Notes: generated by a model from the sequence alone, not told the origin. A stretch of 64,000 bases of DNA from Apium graveolens (GCF_009905375.1 NW_027418149.1:62001-126000), one strand, 5' to 3'; shown: positions 1 to 12,187, counted from the stretch's first letter. Made by a program: numbers and translations.

Positions 1-102
1 GGAACAAAATTAACTTGTATGAAAGTGGCATTAATAGGTGGTAAAAGGATGTCAAATTGGATGTATATGATGTTAACATGTCAATTGTTGCATATATGGT
101 GG

Positions 103-160
103 AAAGTGACTCTTATAGGGTGCAAAGTGACTCTAATATGGTGAGAAGTGACTAACATGG
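103..160 (+). repeat. 21-22-bp internal subrepeat of the monomer (example)
   Basis: Within the A monomer, 103-123 (aaagtgactcttatagggtgc, written here as aaagtgactct + tatagggtgc) is followed directly by 124-145, which begins aaagtgactct and continues aatatggtgag. A third partial copy, aagtgac, starts at 146. The same tandem structure recurs in essentially every monomer of both arms; in the reverse arm it reads as gagtcacttt repeats. It suggests this part of the monomer grew from a shorter tandem unit. Confidence 0.85.
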
Positions 161-251
161 TTAATTAGAACCAAAATGTGGACCAAAATTGACTTGTATG
201 AATATAGCACTAAGAGGTGGTAAAAGGATTTCTAATTGCATGTACATTATT

Positions 252-263
252 TTAACATGTTAA
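252..263. repeat. Perfect 12-bp palindrome in the monomer core (example)
   Basis: TTAACATGTTAA is its own reverse complement. This example lies in the first B monomer. The same 12-mer recurs about once per B, C, D and E monomer in both arms, as part of gatgttaacatgttaatt. A-type monomers have the related gttaacatgtcaattg. It is the most conserved short dyad in the array and could extrude as a small cruciform or be a protein-binding site. No function can be assigned from sequence. Confidence 0.8.
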
Positions 264-1073
264 TTGTACCAATATATAATGGCAAGTGACTCTTATAAGG
301 TGCAAAGTGACTCTAATATGGTGAGAAGTCACTTACATGATTGATTAGAGCCAAAATGTGGCCCAAAATTGACTTGTAGGAAAGGGTACCAAGAGGTGGT
401 TAAAGGATGTCTAATTGCATTTACGTGATGTTAATATGTTAATTGTATCAATATATGGGGCAAGTGACTCTTATAGGGTGTAAAGGTACTCTAATATGGT
501 GAACAATGACTTACATGGTTGATTAGAGTCAAAATGTGGAACAAAATTAACTTGTATAAAGTGGCATTAATAGGTGGTAAAAGGATGTCAAATTAGATGT
601 ATATAATGTTAACATGTCAATTGTTGAATATATAGTGGAAAGTGACGCTTATAGGGTGCAAAGTGACTCTAATATGGTGAGAAGTGACTAACATGGTTAA
701 TTAGAACCAAAATGTGGACCAAAATTGATTTGTATGAATATGGCACTAAAAGGTGGTAAAAGGATTTCTAATTGCATGTACATGATGTTAACATGTTAAT
801 TGTACCAACATATGATGGAAGTGACTCTTATAAGGTGCAAAGTGACTCTAATATGGTGAGAAGTCACTTACATGATTGATTGGAGACAAAATGTGGCCCA
901 AAATTAACTTGTAGGAAAGGGGTACCAAGAGGTGGTTAAAGGATGTCTAATTGCATTTACGTGATGTTAACATGTTAATTGTATCAATATATGGGGCAAG
1001 TGACTCTTATAGGGTGTAAAGGTACTCTAATATGGTGAACAGTGACTTACATGGTTGATTAGAGCCAAAATGT

Positions 1074-4000
1074 GGAACAAAATTAACTTGTATGAAAGTG
1101 GCATTAATAGGTGGTAAAAGGATGTCAAATTGGATGTATATGATGTTAACATGTCAATTGTTGCATATATGGTGGAAAGTGACTCTTATAGGGTGCAAAG
1201 TGACTCTAATATGGTGAGAAGTGACTAACATGGTTAATTAGAACCAAAATTTGGACTAAAATTGACTTGTATGAATATGGCACTAAGAGGTGGTAAAAGG
1301 GTTTTTAATTGCATGTACATGATGTTAACATGTTAATTGTACAAATATATGATGGCAAGTGACACTTATAAGGTGCAAAGTGACTCTAATATAGTGAGAA
1401 GTCACTTGTACGAATGGGGTACCAAGAGGTGGTTAAAGGATGTCTAATTGAATGTACATGATGTTAACATGTTAATTATATCAATATTTGGTGGCAACTG
1501 ACTCTTAAAGGGTGCAAAGTGACTGTAATATGGTGAAAAGTGACTAACATGGTTAATTAGAACCAAAATGTGGACCAAAATTGACTTGTATGAATATGGC
1601 ACTAAGAGGTGGTAAAAGGATTTCTAATTGCATGTACATGATGTTAACATGTTAATTGTACCAATATATGATGGCAAGTGACTCTTATAAGGTGCAAAGT
1701 GATCTAATATGGCTCACTTACATGATTGATTAGAGCCAAAATGTGGCCCAAAATTGACTTGTAGGAAAGGGGTACCAAGAGGTGGTTAAAGGATGTCTAA
1801 TTGCATTAACGTGATGTTAACATGTTAATTGTATCAATATATGGGGCAAGTGACTCTTATAGGGTGTAAAGGTACTCTAATATGGTGAACAGTGACTTAC
1901 ATGGTTGATTAGAGCCAAAATGTGGAACAAAATTAACTTGTATGAAAGTGGCATTAATAGGTGGTAAAGGGATGTCAAATTGGATGTATATGATGTTAAC
2001 ATGTCAATTGTTGCATATATGGTGGAAAGTGACTCTTATAGGGTGCAAAGTGACTCTAATATGGTGAGAAGTGACTAACATGGTTAATTAGAACCAAAAT
2101 GTGGACTAAAATTGACTTGTATGAATATGGCACTAAGAGGTGGTAAAAGGATTTTTAATTGCATGTACATGATGTTAACATGTTAATTGTACAAATATAT
2201 GATGGCAAGTGACACTTATAAGGTGCAAAGTGACTCTAATATGGTGAGAAGTCACTTGTACGAAAGGGGTACCAAGAGGTGGTTAAAGGATGTCTAATTG
2301 AATGTACATGATGTTAACATGTTAATTATATCAATATTTGGTGGCAAGTGACTCTTATAGGGTGCAAAGTGACTCTAATATGGTGAAAAGTGACTAACAT
2401 GGTTAATTAGAACCAAAATGTGGACCAAAATTGACTTGTATGAATGTGGCACTAAGAGGTGGTAAAAGGATTTCTAATTGCATGTACATGATGTTAACAT
2501 GTTAATTGTACCAATAAATGATGGCAAGTAACTCTTAGAAGGTGCAAAAGTGACTCTAATATGGTGAGAATTCACTTAAATGATTTATTAGAGCCAAAAT
2601 GTGGCCCAAAATTGACTTGTAGGAAAGGGGTACCAAGAGGTGGTTAAAGGATGTCTAATTGCATTTACGTGATGTTAACATGTTAATTGTATCAATATAT
2701 GGGGCAAGTGACTCTTATAGGGTTTAAAGGTACTCTAATATGGTGAACAATGACTTACATGGTTGATGAGAGCCAAAATGTGGAACAAAATTAACTTGTA
2801 TGAAAGTGGCATTAATAGGTGGTAAAAGGATGTCAAATTGGATTTATATGATCTTAACTTGTCAATTGTTGCATATATGGTGGAAAGTGACTCTTATAGG
2901 GTGCAAAGTGACTCTAATATGGTGAGAAGTGACTAACATGGTTAATTAGAACCAAAATTTGGACTAAAATTGACTTGTATGAATATGTCACTAAGAGGTG
3001 GTAAAAGGGTTTTTAATTGCATGTACATGATGTTAACATGTTAATTGTACAAATATATGATGGCAAGTGACACTTATAAGGTGCAAAGTGACTCTAATAT
3101 GGTGAGAAGTCACTTGTACGAATGGGGTACCAAGAGGTGGTTAAAGGATGTCTAATTGAATGTACATGATGTTAACATGTTAATTATATCAATATTTGGT
3201 GGCAACTGACTCTTATAGGGTGCAAAGTGACTGTAATATGGTGAAAAGTGACTAACATGGTTAATTAGAACCAAAATGTGGACCAAAATTGACTTGTATG
3301 AATATGGCACTAAGAGGTGGTAAAAGGATTTCTAATTGCATGTACATGATGTTAACATGTTAATTGTACCAATATATGATGGCAAGTGACTCTTATAAGG
3401 TGCAAAGTGATCTAATATGGTGAGAAGTCACTTACATGATTGATTAGAGCCAAAATGTGGCCCAAAATTGACTTGTAGGAAAGGGGTACCAAGAGGTGGT
3501 TAAAGGATGTCTAATTGCATTAACGTGATGTTAACATGTTAATTGTATCAATATATGGGGCAAGTGACTCTTATAGGGTGTAAAGGTACTCTAATATGGT
3601 GAACAGTGACTTACATGGTTGATTAGAGCCAAAATGTGGAACAAAATTAACTTGTATGAAAGTGGCATTAATAGGTGGTAAAGGGATGTCAAATAGGATG
3701 TATATGATGTTAACATGTCAATTGTTGCATATATGGTGGAAAGTGACTCTTATAGGGTGCAAAGTGACTCTAATATGGTGAGAAGTGACTAACATGGTTA
3801 ATTAGAACCAAAATGTGGACTAAAATTGACTTGTACGAATATGGCACTAAGAGGTGGTAAAAGGATTTTTAATTGCATGTACATGATGTTAAAATGTTAA
3901 TTGTACAAATATATGATGGCAAGTGACACTTATAAGGTGCAAAGTGACTCTAATATGGTGAGAAGTCACTTGTACGAAATGGGTACCAAGAGGTGGTTAA

Positions 4001-4495
4001 AGGATGTCTAATTGAATGTACATGATGTTAACATGTTAATTATATCAATATTTGGTGGCAAGTGACTCTTATAGGGTGCAAAGTGACTCTAATATGGTGA
4101 AAAGTGACTAACATGGTTAATTAGAACCAAAATGTGGACCAAAATTGACTTGTATGAATGTGGCACTAAGAGGTGGTAAAAGGATTTCTAATTGCATGTA
4201 CATGATGTTAACATGTTAATTGTACCAATAAATGATGGCAAGTAACTCTTAGAAGGTGCAAAAGTGACTCTAATATGGTGAGAAGTCACTTAAATGATTT
4301 ATTAGAGCCAAAATGTGGCCCAAAATTGACTTGTAGGAAAGGGGTACCAAGAGGTGGTTAAAGGATGTCTAATTGCATTTACGTGATGTTAACATGTTAA
4401 TTGTATCAATATATGGGGCAAGTGACTCTTATAGGGTTTAAAGGTACTCTATTATGGTGAACAATGACTTACATGGTTGATTAGAGCCAAAATGT
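1074..4495 (+). repeat. A-D/E-B-C ~856-bp HOR, four copies in two pairs
   Basis: A monomers start at 1074, 1924, 2782, 3638 and 4496, giving units of 850, 858, 856 and 858 bp. Each holds A, a fused D/E double monomer (~319 bp), B and C: five monomers minus a 39-bp deletion. Alternating variants pair the units into a ~1710-bp super-unit. Units at 1074 and 2782 have a D that begins ttggact and a gggttttt block. Units at 1924 and 3638 have tgtggact and ggattttt. Confidence 0.9.
1253..1571 (+). repeat. Fused D/E double monomer (type example)
   Basis: D runs normally from ggactaaaattgac to gagaagtcac, then jumps straight to ttgtacgaatggggtacc. The last ~30 bp of D and the first ~10 bp of E are missing compared with a normal B-C junction. 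The pair spans 319 bp instead of ~358. The same fusion with the same breakpoint recurs near 2260, 3110, 3967, 7157, 8015, 12954, 13812, 15027, 17316, 20682, 21536, 23338, 24192, 25049, 25904 and 26757. It therefore arose once and was amplified within the HOR. Confidence 0.9.
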
Positions 4496-6908
4496 GGAAC
4501 AAAATTAACTTGTATGAAAGTGGCATTAATAGGTGGTAAAAGGATGTCAAATTGGATTTATATGATCTTAACTTGTCAATTGTTGCATATATGGTGGAAA
4601 GTGACTCTTATAGGGTGCAAAGTGACTCTAATATGGTGAGAAGTGACTAACATGGTTAATTAGAACCAAAATGTGGACCAAAATTGACTTGTATGAATAT
4701 GGCACTAAGAGGTGGTAAAATGATTTCTAATTGCATGTACATGATGTTAACATGTTAATTGTACCAATATATGATGGAAGTGACTCTTATAAGGTGCAAA
4801 GTGACTATAATATGGTGAGAAGTCACTTACATGATTGATTAGAGACAAAATGTGCCCCAAAATTAACTTGTAGGAAAGGGGTACCAAGAGGTGGTTAAAT
4901 GATGTCTAATTGCATTTACGTGATGTTAACATATTAATTATATCAATATTTGGTGGCAAGTGACTCTTATAGGGTGCAAAGGGACTCTAATATGGTGAAA
5001 AGTGACTAACATGGTTCATTAGAACCAAAATGTCGACCAAAATTGACTTGTATGAATATGGCACTAAGAGGTGGTAATAGGATTTCTAATTGCATGTACA
5101 TGATGTTAACATGTTAATTGTACCACTATATGATGGTAAGTGACTCTTATAAGGTGCAAAGTGACTCTAATATGGTGAGAAGTCACTTACATGATTGATT
5201 AGAGCCAAAATGTGGCCCAAAATTGACTTGTAGAAAAGGGGTACCAAGAGGTGGTTAAAGGATGTCTAATTGTATTTACGTGATGTTAACATGTTAATTA
5301 TATCAATATATGGGGCAAGTGACTCTTATAGGGTGTAAAGGTACTCTAATATGGTGAACAGTGACTTACATGGTTGATTAGAGCCAAAATGTGGAACAAA
5401 ATTAACTTGTATGAAAGTGGCATTAATAGGTGGTAAAAGGATGTCAAATTGGATGTATATGAATGTTAACATGTCAATTGTTGGATATATGGTGGAAAGT
5501 GACTCTTAGAGGGTGCAAAGTGACTCTAATATGGTGAGAAGTGACTAACATGGTTAATTAGAACCAAAATGTGGACCAAAATTGACTTGTATGAATATGG
5601 CACTAAGAGGTGGTAAAATGATTTCTAATTGCATGTACATGATGTTAACATGTTAATTGTACCAATATATGATGGAAGTGACTCTTATAAGGTGCAAAGT
5701 GACTGTAATATGGTGAGAAGTCACTTACATGATTGATTAGAGACAAAATGTGCCCCAAAATTAACTTGTAGGAAAGGGGTACCAAGAGGTGGTTAAAGGA
5801 TGTCTAATTGCATTTACGTGATGTTAACATGTTTATTATATCAATATTTGGTGGCAAGTGACTCTTATAGGGTGCAAAGTGACTCTAATATGGTGAAAAG
5901 TGACTAACATGGTTCATTAGAACCAAAATGTCGACCAAAATTGACTTGTATGAATATGGCACTAAGAGGTGATAATAGGATTTCTAATTGCATGTACATG
6001 ATGTTAACATGTTAATTGTGCCACTATATGATGGTAAGTGACTCTTATAAGGTGCAAAGTGACTCTAATATGGTGAGAAGTCACTTACATGATTGATTAG
6101 AGCCAAAATGTGGCCCAAAATTGACTTGTAGGAAAGGGGTACCAAGAGGTGGTTAAAGGATGTCTAATTGTATTTACGTGATGTTAACATGTTAATTATA
6201 TCAATATATGGGGCAAGTGACTCTTATAGGGTGTAAAGGTACTCTAATATGGTGAACAGTGACTTACATGGTTGATTAGAGCCAAAATGTGGAACAAAAT
6301 TAACTTGTATGAAAGTGGCATTAATAGGTGGTAAAAGGATGTCAAATTGGATGTATATGAATGTTAACATGTCAATTGTTGGATATATGGTGGAAAGTGA
6401 CTCTTAGAGGGTGCAAAGTGACTCTAATATGGTGAGAAGTGACTAACATGCTTAATTAGAACCAAAATGTGGACCAAAATTGACTTGTATGAATATGGCA
6501 CTAAGAGGTGGTAAAAGGATTTCTAATTGCATGTACATGATGTTAACATGTTAATTGTACCAATCTATGATGGAAGTGACTCTTATAAGGTGCAAAGTGA
6601 CTCTAATATGGTGAGAAGTCACTTACATGATTGATTAGAGACAAAATGTGGCCCAAAATTAACTTGTAGGAAAGGGGTACCAAGAGGTGGTTAAAGGATG
6701 TCTAATTGCATTTACGTGATGTTAACATGTTAATTGTATCAATATATGGGGCAAGTGACTCTTATAGGGTGTAAAGGTACTCTAATATGGTGAAGAGTGA
6801 CTTACATGGTTGATTAGAGCCAAAATGTGGAACAAAATTAACTTGTATGAAAGTGGCATTAATAGGTGGTAAAAGGATGTCAAATTGGATGTATATGATG
6901 TTAACATG
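2862..6908 (+). repeat. ~4047-bp segmental repeat, copy 1
   Basis: Several private markers recur exactly 4047 bp downstream: the ttggact D start at 2961 and 7008, the gtcgacc variant at 5032 and 9079 and again at 5930 and 9977, and atcttaactt at 4565 and 8612. Boundaries are approximate. The A monomer at 2782 still differs from that at 6829 up to ~2861, and similarity is lost after ~11050. Only scattered substitutions are visible between copies. Confidence 0.85.
4675..6470 (+). repeat. 898-bp five-monomer doublet with C/E hybrid monomer
   Basis: B monomers at 4675, 5573 and 6471 delimit two 898-bp units, confirmed by the gtcgacc marker at 5032 and 5930. The second monomer of each unit is a hybrid. 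Its front is C-like (taggaaaggggtacc, tttacgtgatg) and its back is E-like (atatcaatatttggtggcaa, gaaaagtgactaacatgg). The doublet is repeated at 8722-10517 inside copy 2 of the 4047-bp segment. Confidence 0.85.
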
Positions 6909-9900
6909 TCAATTGTTGCATATATGGTGGAAAGTGACTCTTATAGGGTGCAAAGTGACTCTAATATGGTGAGAAGTGACTAACATGGTTAATTAGAACC
7001 AAAATTTGGACTAAAATTGACTTGTATGAATATGGCACTAAGAGGTGGTAAAAGGGTTTTTAATTGCATGTACATGATGTTAACATGTTAATTGTACAAA
7101 TATATGATGGCAAGTGACACTTATAAGGTGCAAAGTGACTCTAATATGGTGAGAAGTCACTTGTACGAATGGGGTACCAAGAGGTGGTTAAAGGATGTCT
7201 AATTGAATGTACATGATGTTAACATGTTAATTATATCAATATTTGGTGGCAACTGACTCTTATAGGGTGCAAAGTGACTGTAATATGGTGAAAAGTGACT
7301 AACATGGTTAATTAGAACCAAAATGTGGACCAAAATTGACTTGTATGAATATGGCACTAAGAGGTGGTAAAAGGATTTCTAATTGCATGTACATGATGTT
7401 AACATGTTAATTGTACCAATATATGATGGCAAGTGACTCTTATAAGGTGCAAAGTGATCTAATATGGTGAGAAGTCACTTACATGATTGATTAGAGCCAA
7501 AATGTGGCCCAAAATTGACTTGTAGGAAAGGGGTACCAAGAGGTGGTTAAAGGATGTCTAATTGCATTAACGTGATGTTAACATGTTAATTGTATCAATA
7601 TATGGGGCAAGTGACTCTTATAGGGTGTAAAGGTACTCTAATATGGTGAACAGTGACTTACATGGTTGATTAGAGCCAAAATGTGGAACAAAATTAACTT
7701 GTATGAAAGTGGCATTAATAGGTGGTAAAGGGATGTCAAATTGGATGTATATGATGTTAACATGTCAATTGTTGCATATATGGTGGAAAGTGACTCTTAT
7801 AGGGTGCAAAGTGACTCTAATATAGTGAGAAGTGACTAACATGGTTAATTAGAACCAAAATGTGGACTAAAATTGACTTGTATGAATATGGCACTAAGAG
7901 GTGGTAAAAGGATTTTTAATTGCATGTACATGATGTTACCATGTTAATTGTACAAATATATGATGGCAAGTGACACTTATAAGGTGCAAAGTGACTCTAA
8001 TATGGTGAGAAGTCACTTGTACGAAAGGGGTACCAAGAGGTGGTTAAAGGATGTCTAATTGAATGTACATGATGTTAACATGTTAATTATATCAATATTT
8101 GGTGGCAAGTGACTCTTATAGGGTGCAAAGTGACTCTAATATGGTGAAAAGTGACTAACATGGTTAATTAGAACCAAAATGTGGACCAAAATTGACTTGT
8201 ATGAATGTGGCACTAAGAGGTGGTAAAAGGATTTCTAATTGCATGTACATGATGTTAACATGTTAATTGTACCAATAAATGATGGCAAGTAACTCTTAGA
8301 AGGTGCAAAAGTGACTCTAATATGGTGAGAAGTCACTTAAATGATTTATTAGAGCCAAAATGTGGCCCAAAATTGACTTGTAGGAAAGGGGTACCAAGAG
8401 GTGGTTAAAGGATGTCTAATTGCATTTACGTGATGTTAACATGTTAATTGTATCAATATATGGGGCAAGTGACTCTTATAGGGTTTAAAGGTACTCTAAT
8501 ATGGTGAACAATGACTTACATGGTTGATTAGAGCCAAAATGTGGAACAAAATTAACTTGTATGAAAGTGGCATTAATAGGTGGTAAAAGGATGTCAAATT
8601 GGATGTATATGATCTTAACTTGTCAATTGTTGCATATATGGTGGAAAGTGACTCTTATAGGGTGCAAAGTGACTCTAATATGGTGAGAAGTGACTAACAT
8701 GGTTAATTAGAACCAAACTGTGGACCAAAATTGACTTGTATGAATATGGCACTAAGAGGTGGTAAAATGATTTCTAATTGCATGTACATGATGTTAACAT
8801 GTTAATTGTACCAATATATGATGGAAGTGACTCTTATAAGGTGCAAAGTGACTATAATATGGTGAGAAGTCACTTACATGATTGATTAGAGACAAAATGT
8901 GCCCCAAAATTAACTTGTAGGAAAGGGGTACCAAGAGGTGGTTAAAGGATGTCTAATTGCATTTACGTGATGTTAACATGTTAATTATATCAATATTTGG
9001 TGGCAAGTGACTCTTATAGGGTGCAAATTGACTCTAATATGGTGAAAAGTGACTAACATGGTTCATTAGAACCAAAATGTCGACCAAAATTGACTTGTAT
9101 GAATATGGCACTAAGAGGTGGTAATAGGATTTCTAATTGCATGTACATGATGTTAACATGTTAATTGTACCACTATATGATGGTAAGTGACTCTTATAAG
9201 GTGCAAAGTGACTCTAATATGGTGAGAAGTCACTTACATGATTGATTAGAGCCAAAATGTGGCCCAAAATTGACTTGTAGGAAAGGGGTACCAAGAGGTG
9301 GTTAAAGGATGTCTAATTGTATTTACGTGATGTTAACATGTTAATTATATCAATATATGGGGCAAGTGACTCTTATAGGGTGTAAAGGTACTCTAATATG
9401 GTGAACAGTGACTTACATGGTTGATTAGAGCGAAAATGTGGAACAAAATTAACTTGTATGAAAGTGGCATTAATAGGTGGTAAAAGGATGTCAAATTGGA
9501 TGTATATGAATGTTAACATGTCAATTGTTGGATATATGGTGGAAAGTGACTCTTAGAGGGTGCAAAGTGACTCTAATATGGTGAGAAGTGACTAACATGG
9601 TTAATTAGAACCAAAATGTGGACCAAAATTGACTTGTATGAATATGGCACTAAGAGGTGGTAAAATGATTTCTAATTGCATGTACATGATGTTAACATGT
9701 TAATTGTACCAATATATGATGGAAGTGACTCTTATAAGGTGCAAAGTGACTGTAATATGGTGAGAAGTCACTTACATGATTGATTAGAGACAAAATGTGC
9801 CCCAAAATTAACTTGTAGGAAAGGGGTACCAAGAGGTGGTTAAAGGATGTCTAATTGCATTTACGTGATGTTAACATGTTAATTATATCAATATTTGGTG

Positions 9901-10955
9901 GCAAGTGACTCTTATAGGGTGCAAAGTGACTCTAATATGGTGAAAAGTGACTAACATGGTTCATTAGAACCAAAATGTCGACCAAAATTGACTTGTATGA
10001 ATATGGCACTAAGAGGTGGTAATAGGATTTCTAATTGCATGTACATGATGTTAACATGTTAATTGTACCACTATATGATGGTAAGTGACTCTTATAAGGT
10101 GCAAAGTGACTCTAATATGGTGAGAAGTCACTTACATGATTGATTAGAGCCAAAATGTGGCCCAAAATTGACTTGTAGGAAAGGGGTACCAAGAGGTGGT
10201 TAAAGGATGTCTAATTGTATTTACGTGATGTTAACATGTTAATTATATCAATATATGGGGAAAGTGACTCTTATAGGGTGTAAAGGTACTCTAATATGGT
10301 GAACAGTGACTTACATGGTTGATTAGAGCCAAAATGTGGAACAAAATTAACTTGTATGAAAGTGGCATTAATAGGTGGTAAAAGGATGTCAAATTGGATG
10401 TATATGAATGTTAACATGTCAATTGTTGGATATATGGTGGAAAGTGACTCTTAGAGGGTGTAAAGTGACTCTAATATGGTGAGAAGTGACTAACATGGTT
10501 AATTAGAACCAAAATGTGGACCAAAATTGACTTGTATGAATATGGCACTAAGAGGTGGTAAAAGGATTTCTAATTGCATGTACATGATGTTAACATGTTA
10601 ATTGTACCAATCTATGATGGAAGTGACTCTTATAAGGTGCAAAGTGACTCTAATATGGTGAGAAGTCACTTACATGATTGATTAGAGACAAAATGTGGCC
10701 CAAAATTAACTTGTAGGAAAGGGGTACCAAGAGGTGGTTAAAGGATGTCTAATTGCATTTACGTGATGTTAACATGTTAATTGTATCAATATATGGGGCA
10801 AGTGACTCTTATAGGGTGTAAAGGTACTCTAATATGGTGAAGAGTGACTTACATGGTTGATTAGAGCCAAAATGTGGAACAAAATTAACTTGTATGAAAG
10901 TGGCATTAATAGGTGGTAAAAGGATGTCAAATTGGATGTATATGATGTTAACATG
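6909..10955 (+). repeat. ~4047-bp segmental repeat, copy 2
   Basis: This is the tandem partner of 2862-6908, with the same order of monomer types: two A-D/E-B-C units, then two 898-bp units starting with B at 8722 and 9620, then A-B-C. Private differences from copy 1 are few, for example ccaaactgtggacc at 8713 and ggtaatagg versus gataatagg near 5970/10018. Confidence 0.85.
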
Positions 10956-11514
10956 TCAATTGTTGCATATATGGTGGAAAGTGACTCTTATAGGGTGCAA
11001 AGTGACTCTAATATGGTGAGAAGTGACTAACATGGTTAATTAGAACCAAAATGTGGACCAAAATTGACTTGTATGAATATGGCACTAAGAGGTGGTAAAA
11101 GGATTTCTAATTGCATGTACATTATTTTAACATGTTAATTGTACCAATATATAATGGCAAGTGACTCTTATAAGGTGCAAAGTGACTCTAATATGGTGAG
11201 AAGTCACTTACATGATTGATTAGAGCCAAAATGTGGCCCAAAATTGACTTGTAGGAAAGGGTACCAAGAGGTGGTTAAAGGATGTCTAATTGCATTTACG
11301 TGATGTTAATATGTTAATTGTATCAATATATGGGGCAAGTGATTCTTATAGGGTGTAAAGGTACTCTAATATGGTGAACAATGACTTACATGGTTGATTA
11401 GAGCCAAAATGTGGAACAAAATTAACTTGTATAAAGTGGCATTAATAGGTGGTAAAAGGATGTCAAATTAGATGTATATAATGTTAACATGTCAATTGTT
11501 GAATATATGGTGGA

Positions 11515-11519
11515 AAGTG
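11515..11519. repeat. Target-site duplication, left (AAGTG)
   Basis: AAGTG directly precedes the TGATG terminus of the solo LTR and is repeated at 12188-12192. Joining the flanks across one copy restores the usual satellite order gtggaaagtgactctta. Confidence 0.93.
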
Positions 11520-12187
11520 TGATGTGGATCGCACCACAAAGAAACAAAAATAAGAAGAAGAAAAGGGATAAGAGAAGAAGAGGATATTTCAAAAGAACAC
11601 GATCAATCCAGAAACGTGAACTTTGAATCTCAAATTGCTTAGATCAATCCAGAAACTAAGTAATTCAAATCTAACCTTCAAAACAATCCAGTAATTGAAG
11701 TTTAGAGGAAAGAAAAATTACTCATAGTTTATCTCAAAACAAAAGTTTTATATCATCCATTGTCTCTCTTAAAAGATTACATTAGAAGGGTATTTATAGG
11801 CTTAGACAATAACCCAAACCCAATAGGATTCCGAGAAAAATTCAATATCAGCTTGAATTAGCCAATATCTGAATCCTTCTAGGAAACAAATTTAAAAACC
11901 AAATCCGAATAGAAAAAAGACAAAAACCAAATCCAAATAGGAAAATAAAATCCTAAGTGCTTAAAACAAGAAAAACCCTTTCAAGTGAAAGGTAAAAACT
12001 TGCAAGCAAAATTCGAATTAATAATTATATAATAATCAGCTACTTGTCCAACTTCATGCATCGCTCCTTTATTCCTTGTTGTCCAAGTAAGCTGCATAAC
12101 CCATGTTTGCATCCTCTCCAATTGAACATCACCACAAGTACGCATAACCAAATCCAAATTAACATATTCATTCCTTGATCCTCATCA
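11520..12187 (-). mobile_element. 668-bp solo LTR of an LTR retrotransposon
   Basis: The non-satellite insert has near-perfect terminal inverted ends. It begins TGATGTGGATC and ends GATCCTCATCA, with one mismatch over 11 bp, and has TG...CA termini and a 5-bp AAGTG target duplication. This is the signature of an LTR left alone after LTR-LTR recombination; there is no internal region, primer-binding site or polypurine tract. Read on the minus strand it looks like a promoter-bearing LTR, with a TATAAATA box about 390 bp from the 5' end, then a region ending in TTTGTGGTGCGATCCACATCA-type sequence. Two ~14-bp direct repeats (atcaatccagaaac) lie near 11602 and 11643. Superfamily (Copia or Gypsy) cannot be decided without coding domains. 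Confidence 0.9.
11791..11798 (-). promoter_or_regulatory. Putative TATA box of the solo LTR
   Basis: The plus strand reads tatttata, which gives TATAAATA on the minus strand in the context GCCTATAAATACCC, a good match to plant TATA boxes. It lies about 390 bp into the 668-bp LTR on the minus strand, with an A/T- and pyrimidine-rich downstream region. Activity is not inferable. Confidence 0.6.

Larger units (their letters stand above)
1..1073 (+). repeat. A-B-C trimeric HOR, two copies
   Basis: Monomer starts at 1 (ggaac), 180 (ggacc), 360 (ggccc), 538, 716, 895 and 1074 define two trimers of about 537 bp. A monomers carry aaagtggcattaatagg and a gttaacatgtcaattgtt core. B monomers carry tgaatat(a/g)gcactaa. 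C monomers carry ggtaccaagaggtgg (a KpnI site), tttacgtgatg and a tggggcaagtgac segment. The first trimer shares private variants (catgtacattattttaac in B, gaaagggtacc in C) with monomers near 11053-11410 and 20040-20349, showing that this block has been reiterated elsewhere. Confidence 0.9.

Noticed and set aside
11520..12187. DNA transposon or MITE
   Set aside because: The inverted ends are only ~11 bp. The TG...CA termini, 5-bp duplication and TATAAATA-containing 668-bp body fit a solo LTR better.
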